Source: Actinokineospora iranica
GTDB lineage: Bacteria > Actinomycetota > Actinomycetes > Mycobacteriales > Pseudonocardiaceae
Reading direction: 5' to 3'
Length of the DNA stretch: 64,000 nt
NCBI RefSeq assembly: GCF_900101685.1
Contig: NZ_FMZZ01000003.1
Location: 309,886-373,885, forward strand
The notes beneath the pieces were generated by a model. It made no database searches. It was not told the DNA's origin and saw only the letters and a program-made list of their open reading frames with translations. Position numbers and translations under genes: made by a program. This document shows, piece after piece, positions 57,431-64,000 of the stretch (the stretch's first letter is position 1; every line of letters begins with the position of its first letter).

Positions 57431-58253
57431 CCGCCTCGACGGTGTAGGTGGCCGCCAGCCGCTCCGGCGTCTCCCGCAGCCGCCACTGCCCCGCCGCGTC
57501 CTCGACCATGTGCCCGGGCAGGGCGTTCCACGGCACGCTGTCGTGCTCTTCGAGCCGGGTCAGCCGCAGTCCCGCGGCCAGCAGCGCGGTGGCCACCTCG
57601 CCCACCCCGTGGTTCCAGCTGTAGGAGCGGGTGTGGGTGAACACCGCGTCGGTCGCGACGTAGGTCTCGCCGCCGTCCATCGCCAGCGGCTCCGCCTGCT
57701 CGAAGTAGGAGTACCTCGGCGCAGGCGGGTCGGCGTGCTCGTCCAGCGCCCACAGCATCGGGTGGCCCTCGCGCAGGAACACCCGGCCGCCGGGGCGCAG
57801 CAGGTCGGCGACCACACGCGCCCACCGCTCGACCGACGGCAGCCAGCACAGCGCGCCGATCCCGGTGTAGACCAGGTCGTAGGACCGCGCCCCGAGCACG
57901 TCGACCGCGTCGTAGACCTCGGCCTCGTGGTAGTCGACCAGGTCCCCGGCCAGGTCACGCGCCTGCCGCAGCGCGGTGGGGGAGAAGTCCAGGCCGCTCA
58001 TCCGCGCGCCCAGCCGCGCCAGCGAAAGCGTGTCCGTCCCGATGTGGCACTGCAGGTGCGCGCCGCGCACGCCGGTCAGGTCGCCCAGCCGGGGGCGGTC
58101 GAACCGCACGACGTCGCTGATGTGGTCCGGGTCGTCCAGGAACCGCCGCACGCCGTAGTCCGGCGACGCCGCGTGCGCGGGCGCCCGCTCGTCCCAGTTC
58201 GCCTTGTTGACCGCCACGTAATCGGCCATGTCATCGGCCATGTCATCGGCCAT
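57420..58253 (-). CDS. Class I SAM-dependent methyltransferase
   Basis: A 277-residue methyltransferase. The SAM site is degenerate but recognisable (HLQCHIGTDTLSLARLGARM, GLDFSPTAL), followed by DLVYTGIGALCWLPS and LLRPGGRVFLREGHP. The N-terminus comes from a 12-base repeat present about three times, giving MADDMADDMADY and several in-frame starts; GTG 58262 is a further option. Substrate not evident. Confidence 0.83.
   Translation of the reverse strand: MADDMADDMADYVAVNKANWDERAPAHAASPDYGVRRFLDDPDHISDVVRFDRPRLGDLTGVRGAHLQCHIGTDTLSLARLGARMSGLDFSPTALRQARDLAGDLVDYHEAEVYDAVDVLGARSYDLVYTGIGALCWLPSVERWARVVADLLRPGGRVFLREGHPMLWALDEHADPPAPRYSYFEQAEPLAMDGGETYVATDAVFTHTRSYSWNHGVGEVATALLAAGLRLTRLEEHDSVPWNALPGHMVEDAAGQWRLRETPERLAATYTVEAVKG
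58214..58253. repeat. 12-bp tandem repeat at the methyltransferase start
   Basis: About three copies of ATCGGCCATGTC lie at the 5' end of the minus-strand gene, each providing an ATG on that strand. Copy-number change would add or remove four residues without breaking the frame. Confidence 0.85.
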
Positions 58254-58309
58254 GCCGACCACCCCCCGCCCCCATCATGGGGCGCGGGCTGTCCGGGGTC
58301 GACCGAGTT

Positions 58310-59473
58310 TCAGCGCGGGGCGCAGCGGGTGATGACCTCGACCGCGCGGTCGATTTCGCCCTCGGTCAGGTCCGCCCGCGCGGTCAGCCGCAGCCGGGAG
58401 ACCGAGTCGGGCACCGACGGCGGCCGGAAGCACCCGACCCACACCCCGGCGGCCCGGCAGTCCTGCGACCAGGCCAGGGCGGCGTCCGGGGAGGGCGCGC
58501 GCACCGACACCACCGCGGCGTCCGGCTCGCTGGCGGCCAGTCCCGCCGCGCGCAGCCGCTCCGCGAGCGTCCGGGCGATCTCCAGCACCCGCCCGGCGCG
58601 CTCCGGCTCTTCCTTGAGCACGGTCAGCGCTGTCAGGGCGGCGGCGGCGCTGCCCGGGGCGAGTCCGGTGTCGAAGATGAAGCTGCGCGCGTTCTCGACC
58701 AGGTGCCGGATGACCCGGCGCGGCCCGAGCACAGCGCCGCCCTGGGAGCCCAGCGACTTCGACAGCGTCAGGGTGGTCACCACGTCCGGCGCGCCAGCGA
58801 GACCGGCGGCGTGCACGGCCCCGCGGCCGCCGTCGCCGAGCACCCCGAAGCCGTGCGCGTCGTCGGCGATCAATGCCGCCCCGTTCGCCCGGCAGACGGC
58901 GGCGAGTTCGCCCAGCGGCGCGAGGTCGCCGTCCACGCTGAACACCGTGTCGGTGACGAACACCGCCCGCTCGGTCCGCCGGGTCGCCAGCGCGCGGCCC
59001 GCCGCGGCCGGGTCGGCGTGCGCGGTCACCGCCACCTCGGCGCGCGAGAGCCTGCACCCGTCGATCAGGGAGGCGTGGATGTAGGCGTCGGTCACGATCG
59101 AGCAGTTCTTGCCGGACAGCGCGGTGACCGCACCGAGGTTCGCGGCGAACCCGGAGGAGAAGACCAGCGCCGACTGCGTCCCGCAGAACCGGGCCAGCTC
59201 GTACTCGAGTTCGCTGTGCAGCTCCGTGCTGCCGGTGACCAGCCGCGACCCGGTGGACCCCGCGCCCCAGCGCAGCGTCGCGGCCGCGGCGGCGCCGCTG
59301 ACCCGCTTGTCCTTCGCCAGTCCCAGGTAGTCGTTGCCCGCGAGGTCGAGCAGGTCCGAGTCTGGCCTGCGGGGGCGCAGCTGCCTGCTCAGACCGGCGC
59401 GCCGACGGTCTTCCGCGTGCGTGTCGAGCCAGTCGAACACCTGGTCAGCGGGGCTGGGTCCGTCCGGGTTCAC
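58310..59473 (-). CDS. bioF: 8-amino-7-oxononanoate synthase
   Basis: A 387-residue PLP enzyme condensing pimeloyl thioester with alanine in biotin synthesis. Signatures: GAGSTGSRLVTGSTELHSELE, DDAHGFGVLG, and the PLP lysine in TLTLSKSLGSQGG. The GTG start lies 75 bases from the divergent CobM-like gene. No other bio gene is in the window, so related alpha-oxoamine synthase roles are possible but less likely. Confidence 0.88.
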   Translation of the reverse strand: MNPDGPSPADQVFDWLDTHAEDRRRAGLSRQLRPRRPDSDLLDLAGNDYLGLAKDKRVSGAAAAATLRWGAGSTGSRLVTGSTELHSELEYELARFCGTQSALVFSSGFAANLGAVTALSGKNCSIVTDAYIHASLIDGCRLSRAEVAVTAHADPAAAGRALATRRTERAVFVTDTVFSVDGDLAPLGELAAVCRANGAALIADDAHGFGVLGDGGRGAVHAAGLAGAPDVVTTLTLSKSLGSQGGAVLGPRRVIRHLVENARSFIFDTGLAPGSAAAALTALTVLKEEPERAGRVLEIARTLAERLRAAGLAASEPDAAVVSVRAPSPDAALAWSQDCRAAGVWVGCFRPPSVPDSVSRLRLTARADLTEGEIDRAVEVITRCAPR

Positions 59474-59535
59474 GCGTGCGAGTCTGACACCGCCGCCCCG
59501 ACCCGCCCAGGTCCGGGTCGCCAACGTGACTGACG

Positions 59536-59550
59536 ATACGGTCGTCGTAT
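59536..59550. promoter_or_regulatory. Small inverted repeat in bioF-cobM divergent region
   Basis: ATACG and CGTAT flank GTCGT and reach into the CobM-like start codon. It could be an operator or a -10 region for a leaderless transcript. Evidence is positional only. Confidence 0.3.
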
Positions 59551-60595
59551 GCGTGGCGCCGTGAGTTTCGTGGGAGCTGGACCTGGTGCGGCCGACCTCA
59601 TCACCCTGCGCGGGGCGAGCCGGATCGCCGAAGCCGACCTCGTGCTGTACGCGCCGAGCATCACCGACGCCACCTGGCTGCGCGAGCACACCAGAGCCGA
59701 CGCCGAGCTGGTCGACCTGGGCCGGGTCGAGCCGGACGAGCTGCTGGAGCTCTACCGCAGGCTGGCGAGCAGGCGCCACAAGGCGGTGCGGCTGGTCGCG
59801 GGCGACCCCGCGCTGAGCCCGGAGCTGCGCGAGCAGCGCGAGACCTGCGCCCGGCTCGGCCTCGACGTCGAGGTGGTTCCCGGGGTGTCCCCGGTGTCGG
59901 CGGCCGCCGCGGCCACCGGCAACGGCCTGGTCGAGGCGGGCGGCCCGGACACGCTGGTGGTCACCGGCACGGACGCGGACTTCGAGCGGGTCCGCGAGGT
60001 GGCCGCGGAGAGCCGCACCATCGCGGTGCAGGCCCCGGCCGCGCGGGCCGCCGAGCTGGTCGAGGCGCTGACCGCGGCCGGACTCGACCCGGAGGTCCCG
60101 GTCGTGGTCGCCCACAAGGTGACCTGGCCGGACGAGACCGTGCTGCGCACCACGCTCGGCGAGCTGGTGGCCGAGGTCAAGCGCGCGAACCTGTGGCGGC
60201 ACGCGCTGTTCCTCGTCGGCGACGCGCTGCGCCAGGCCAAGCCGCGCGCCGGGTACGCCCCGCGCGACCCGGAGCAGGCCGCGGCCCAGCGGTGGACCTC
60301 CCGCAGCTGGCGCTCGTCCGGCGGGGAGGGCCGCCGGCCCTGGGCGAGGCGCGCGGCCGAGCCGGAGCCCGACGACTCAGAAGACACCGACGCCGCCGGA
60401 ATCGAAGACGCCGCCGAGACCGAAGCCGCCGAGGCTGTCTCGGCCGACACCGGGGAGCAGGCCAGGCCCGCCGCCGAGCCGGTCGCCGAGGCGAAGCAGC
60501 CCGCCAAGCGGGCCCCGGCGAAACCGGCGGCGAAGAAGCACCCGGCCCGCGCGTCGCGCGGCGCTGCGGCCCGCAGGACCACCAAGAAGGCCTGA
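59549..60595 (+). CDS. cobM: CobM-like precorrin-4 C11-methyltransferase with basic C-terminal tail
   Basis: A 348-residue protein. Residues 1-250 are a tetrapyrrole methylase: SFVGAGPGAADLITLRG, VRLVAGDPALS and VVPGVSPVSAAAAATG. It acts in cobalamin ring methylation by family. From about residue 255 a 95-residue tail follows, first acidic (EPEPDDSEDTD), then Ala/Pro/Lys-rich with histone-H1-like PAKRAPAKPAAKKHP. Usual CobM is about 250 residues. The GDP loop lacks the tyrosine common in CobM, so the exact ring position is uncertain. Confidence 0.82.
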   Translation: MRGAVSFVGAGPGAADLITLRGASRIAEADLVLYAPSITDATWLREHTRADAELVDLGRVEPDELLELYRRLASRRHKAVRLVAGDPALSPELREQRETCARLGLDVEVVPGVSPVSAAAAATGNGLVEAGGPDTLVVTGTDADFERVREVAAESRTIAVQAPAARAAELVEALTAAGLDPEVPVVVAHKVTWPDETVLRTTLGELVAEVKRANLWRHALFLVGDALRQAKPRAGYAPRDPEQAAAQRWTSRSWRSSGGEGRRPWARRAAEPEPDDSEDTDAAGIEDAAETEAAEAVSADTGEQARPAAEPVAEAKQPAKRAPAKPAAKKHPARASRGAAARRTTKKA

Positions 60596-60633
60596 TCCGC
60601 CGCGCGGGAAGCGGTCGTGATCTCATATCGCCC

Positions 60634-61845
60634 ATGACGGCAAGCGTGACCGTGATCGGTGTCGATGGGCAGTCGCTGCCCCCGGGCGCTGAGGCAGCCC
60701 TGGCCAGCGCGGGTCTGGTCGTGGGGCTGCGCCCGCTGCTGGCCGCGTACGCGGGGGAGGCCCGGCGGCTGGAGCTGGCGGGCAGCGCGTTCGGCGAGGC
60801 CACTGTGGACACCCTGGCCCAGGCGGTGACCGCGGGCGAGTCCGCGGTGGTGCTGATCCAGGGCGACCCCGGCTACTTCGGCGGCCTGCGCGCGCTGCGC
60901 GCCCGCGGCGTGCCGACGGTCACCTGGCCCTCGGTCACCGACGTGCAGCGGATGGCCGCGATGATCAAGCGCCCGTGGGACGACCTGACCGTGGTCAGCG
61001 CGCGGGGCAGCGGTTTCCGGCACGCGGTCAACGTCTGCCGGGCCCGCAAGGCGGTCGCGGTGCTCACCGGCCCGGACGCCGGCCCGGCCGAGCTGGCCAG
61101 GGAGCTGGACGGCTGGCGGCGCAACATCGCGGTGCTGGAAGACCTCGGCGGCCCGGCCGAGAAACTGTCCATTGTGGACGTGACAGAGGCCGAGCGGCGG
61201 AGCTGGCGCGAGCCGAATCTGGTGCTGTGCCTGGTTTCCCTGGACGCCGTGGGGCGAGACCAGTGGATCGCGGGCGGCGAGGTCGTGCCGCCAGAGGACG
61301 GTTGGGCGCTGGCGGAAAGCGCTTTCGCCACCCGGGCAGGCGTCGGCGTGCCGCCCGAGGTGCGCGCGCTCGCGCTGGCCCGGCTCGCCCCGCGCCCGGG
61401 GGCGCTGGTGTGGGACGTGTGCGCCGGGTCGGGCGCGGTGGGCATCGAGGCGGCCCGGCTGGGCGCGGCGGTCATCGCCGTCGAGCGGGATTCCGGGCTG
61501 TGCGTGCGGATCGTGGCCAACGCGGGCGCGCACGGCGTGGACGTGCGGCTCGCCGACGGGGACCCGCCCGCGGTGCTGGCGAGCCTGCCTCGGCCGGACT
61601 CGGTGTTCGTCGGCGACTCCCGCCCGGACGTCGTGCGCGCCTGCGCCGAGGTCGACGCGGCGCGGGTCGTGGTGCTGGTGCCCGAACTGGACCGGCTCGG
61701 GCAGACCCGCAAGACCCTGGCGGACGCCGGTTACGCCGTCGACGGCTGCCACCTGACCACGTCGAACCTGGTCGAACTGTCCGAGGACACCATGGGCGTC
61801 GTCCCGGCGAGTTCGACGTTCCTGGTGTGGGGGAGCCGGAAGTAG
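60634..61845 (+). CDS. cobL: Precorrin-6Y C5,15-methyltransferase (decarboxylating)
   Basis: A 403-residue two-domain enzyme. The N-terminal CbiE-like methylase ([25 protein letters not shown]) and the C-terminal CbiT-like Rossmann domain ([33 protein letters not shown]) are both complete, as in CobL. It methylates C5 and C15 and removes the acetate carboxyl. It lies 38 bases after the CobM-like gene, in the same pathway as cobQ at 47.8 kb. Confidence 0.93.
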   Translation: MTASVTVIGVDGQSLPPGAEAALASAGLVVGLRPLLAAYAGEARRLELAGSAFGEATVDTLAQAVTAGESAVVLIQGDPGYFGGLRALRARGVPTVTWPSVTDVQRMAAMIKRPWDDLTVVSARGSGFRHAVNVCRARKAVAVLTGPDAGPAELARELDGWRRNIAVLEDLGGPAEKLSIVDVTEAERRSWREPNLVLCLVSLDAVGRDQWIAGGEVVPPEDGWALAESAFATRAGVGVPPEVRALALARLAPRPGALVWDVCAGSGAVGIEAARLGAAVIAVERDSGLCVRIVANAGAHGVDVRLADGDPPAVLASLPRPDSVFVGDSRPDVVRACAEVDAARVVVLVPELDRLGQTRKTLADAGYAVDGCHLTTSNLVELSEDTMGVVPASSTFLVWGSRK

Positions 61846-62072
61846 CGGATCGTCCACTCTGGACAGCCCGACCGCGGGTCCCGCCGGAAAGTCCACCCGA
61901 AAGTATGGGGGCCGGTATTCGGTCGGTATCCCCAGGTCGGGCGGCGTTTTCGGTGGGTCGTTCACTCGAACGGCTCACTTCTTTCGGATGTTGTGGCCGA
62001 TCGCGGTTCGCGGGTAGCCATGAGGCGACGCCTGGGAGGCTGGTCCCGGGTCCAGCGCGAAGGAGCAGACCC

Positions 62073-62897
62073 ATGGCGCAGGCACGGCGGCTCGCCCGTC
62101 TGATCGGGATCGCCGCGGCGGTCGTCGCCGCCGGGGCGGCGACGGTGTCCGCGGCCCAGGCGGACCAGGCCCCGCCCGCGGTCCAGCCCTTCGTCGTCGG
62201 CGGCGAGGCTGCCGACATCGCCGACTTCCCCTACATCGTCGCGCTGACCACAGCGGACGGCTTCCCGTTCTGCGGCGGCTCCATCGCGGCCCCGACCAAG
62301 ATCGTGACCGCCGCGCACTGCGTGCAGGGCTCCGAGCCGGGGGAACTCGCCATCGTGTCCGGGCGCACCGACCTGACCGCGGCGGGCGGCGTCACCGCCG
62401 AGGTCGCCTCGATCTGGGTCCACCCCGAGTACGACAACCCCGCGGTCAAGGCGGACGTGGCGGTCCTGACCCTCTCGACGCCGCTCCCGGCGACCCCGAT
62501 CCCGGTGGCGGCCGCCGCCGACACAGCCCTCTACGCCGAGGGAACCCCCACCACGATCGCGGGCTGGGGGCGGACCAGTGAAGGCGGCCCGGCCTCCGAC
62601 ACGCTCCGCAAGGCCGCGGTCCCGCTGACCTCCGACGCCACCTGCGCCACCGCCTACGGGCCGGACTTCGTCCCGGCGTCGATGGTGTGCGCAGGCCTGC
62701 CCGAGGGCGGCGTCGACACCTGCCAGGGCGACTCCGGCGGCCCGCTCGTCGCGGGCGGGAAGCTCATCGGCGTGGTGTCCTGGGGCGAGGGCTGCGCGCG
62801 GCCAGGCAAGCCCGGCGTCTACACCCGGCTGAACGCGTTCAGCGCCGACCTCGACGCCCAACTGGTCGGCCAGGAGCCCGTGCCGCCGGTCCGGTAG
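62073..62897 (+). CDS. Secreted trypsin-like serine protease (S1), second copy
   Basis: A 274-residue S1 protease with signal peptide ([21 protein letters not shown]). The triad is His82 (TAAHC), Asp128 (ADVAVL) and Ser221 (GDSGGP), with Asp215 at the specificity position, predicting cleavage after Arg/Lys. The mature start reads FVVGG and the propeptide is short, unlike the Gln-rich one of the paralogue at 56143. AAGGAG precedes the ATG. Confidence 0.93.
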   Translation: MAQARRLARLIGIAAAVVAAGAATVSAAQADQAPPAVQPFVVGGEAADIADFPYIVALTTADGFPFCGGSIAAPTKIVTAAHCVQGSEPGELAIVSGRTDLTAAGGVTAEVASIWVHPEYDNPAVKADVAVLTLSTPLPATPIPVAAAADTALYAEGTPTTIAGWGRTSEGGPASDTLRKAAVPLTSDATCATAYGPDFVPASMVCAGLPEGGVDTCQGDSGGPLVAGGKLIGVVSWGEGCARPGKPGVYTRLNAFSADLDAQLVGQEPVPPVR

Positions 62898-63106
62898 CCG
62901 ATCTCGATCATGTGTTCGCTCACTTTCCCGCGAATTTCATATTTCTTATGGTCAGAAACCGCCAAGTCGTGTTCACCCGATGTTCGCTGTTGATCTAGCT
63001 TCACCGAAACAGTTCGTCCACCGCGGCATGGTTTCGTGCTGACCGCCCCACGGACTCTTATATCCCCATAAGATCGCCGCCAGGGTCCGTGACGAGCGGA
63101 GAACTT

Positions 63107-63952
63107 GTGAATACTGCGAAAACTGTTCGCCTGTCGCGTCGGGCGGTGCTGTTGGGCGGACTGGGACTCGGGGCGGGTGTCGCCGCGGGGTGCAAGACCA
63201 CGGCGGCACCCGGCGGCGGGCCGGAGAACCTGCTGCAGTCCAAGGCTCCCACCTCGCAGGTTCAGCCGGTCACCACCGAGCTCTATCTCTCGACCGGGCG
63301 CTACCGCGAGGTCGAGGCGGTGATCATCCGGCCCGCGGGCGTCCCGGTGAAGCCGATCCCGGTCTGCGTCGCGCTGCACGGCGGCATCGGCGGGGCGAAG
63401 AGCTTCCTCGACCTGGGCGTGCCCGACATCCTCACCGGGCTCGTCCGCGACGGCGTGCCGCCGTTCGCCGTCGTCGCGGTAGAGGGCGGCAACTGGGTCG
63501 GCGGCCGCAACGACGACCCGCAGCGGATGCTCAACGAAGACCTCCCCGAATGGCTCGACCACCACCAGCTCGCCACGACCCCGTTTTCCACTGTGGGCAT
63601 CGGCGCGGGCGGCACGGGCGCGCTCAACCTGGCCAGGACGCCCGGGTTCACCGCGGTCGCGGTGATCAGCCCCATCCTGTTCGACAGCTGGGCGGACGCA
63701 GCCGCGGCCAAGATGTTCACCGACCGGGCCCACTGGGAGCGCCTCGATCCGCTGCGCCACATCAACGAGTTCGCTTATCTGCCAGTCGGAGTGTGGTGCG
63801 GGACCGAGGACCGCGCGTACCTGGGCAACGCGAAGACGCTGGCGCAGCGGGTGAAAGCCGCCCGGACCTCGTTCGAGCGCGGCGGCCACAACGACCAGTA
63901 CTTCCGGCGGGCGCTGCCGGACGCGCTCCAGTTCGTCGGCGGCTACCTGTAA
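63107..63952 (+). CDS. Tat-type lipoprotein alpha/beta-hydrolase (esterase family)
   Basis: A 281-residue exported esterase-like protein. The leader has a twin-arginine motif (LSRRAVLLGG) and a lipobox ending AAGC, so it is probably folded before export and lipid-anchored. The hydrolase fold shows CVALHGGIGG, a GIGAGGTGALN elbow where the usual nucleophile serine reads alanine, and FERGGHNDQYF with the histidine. The elbow substitution makes activity uncertain. GTG 63107 is preferred for its GGAG site; GTG 63089 would add six residues. Confidence 0.78.
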   Translation: MNTAKTVRLSRRAVLLGGLGLGAGVAAGCKTTAAPGGGPENLLQSKAPTSQVQPVTTELYLSTGRYREVEAVIIRPAGVPVKPIPVCVALHGGIGGAKSFLDLGVPDILTGLVRDGVPPFAVVAVEGGNWVGGRNDDPQRMLNEDLPEWLDHHQLATTPFSTVGIGAGGTGALNLARTPGFTAVAVISPILFDSWADAAAAKMFTDRAHWERLDPLRHINEFAYLPVGVWCGTEDRAYLGNAKTLAQRVKAARTSFERGGHNDQYFRRALPDALQFVGGYL

Positions 63953-64000
63953 CCTCACGCTCCGGCGCGCGGACCGGCCGTCGCGACGAACTGGGGATTC

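Overview
This window is high-GC actinobacterial chromosome, most likely from the Pseudonocardiaceae (order Pseudonocardiales). The evidence is the very high G/C at third codon positions, many GTG and TTG starts, a mycothione reductase gene, a WhiG-type sigma factor, actinobacterial families such as DUF2469 and DUF2631, and a housekeeping gene order resembling the rpsP to map region of mycobacteria and other actinomycetes. The genus cannot be fixed from the sequence alone.

Layout. Positions 1-1246 hold the end of a CPBP membrane protease and pxpA. From 1419 to 10861 runs rpsP-khpA-rimM-trmD-rplS, three tandem signal peptidase I genes, rnhB, a DUF2469 gene, yraN and comM. The next gene in this conserved order, dprA, is split. 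Its first about 80 codons lie at 11409-11650 and the rest resumes near 19700. Between them is an about 8 kb Tn554-like element with three large tyrosine-recombinase-family genes, a small coiled-coil partner, and three cargo genes. After dprA the order continues with xerC (carrying a very large glycine-rich insertion), whiG, an M23 peptidase, rpsB-tsf-pyrH-frr-cdsA, decayed MarR/MFS fragments, a 1122-residue fibronectin type III surface protein, a glyoxalase remnant, a methyltransferase, a PadR regulator and rlmN.

From 36737 to 47045 lie small membrane proteins and the dxr-rseP-ispG isoprenoid/intramembrane-protease block. An ATPase plus HNH nuclease pair resembling the Septu anti-phage system follows, inserted before the conserved GNAT-PBP-map genes. 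The HNH gene appears frameshifted near its 5' end.

From 47071 to the end are cobyric acid synthase, a GntR regulator divergent from an MFS exporter, mycothione reductase, a YbhB protein, an M48 protease, YnfA, an M15 lipoprotein carboxypeptidase, bioF, CobM-like and CobL methyltransferases, two secreted trypsin-like proteases, and a Tat-type lipoprotein esterase. Most genes serve translation, protein export, cell-envelope building and cofactor synthesis. The accessory content is the dprA-interrupting element, the Septu-like pair and the decayed islands near 29 kb and 33 kb. No tRNA, rRNA, CRISPR array or riboswitch was recognised.
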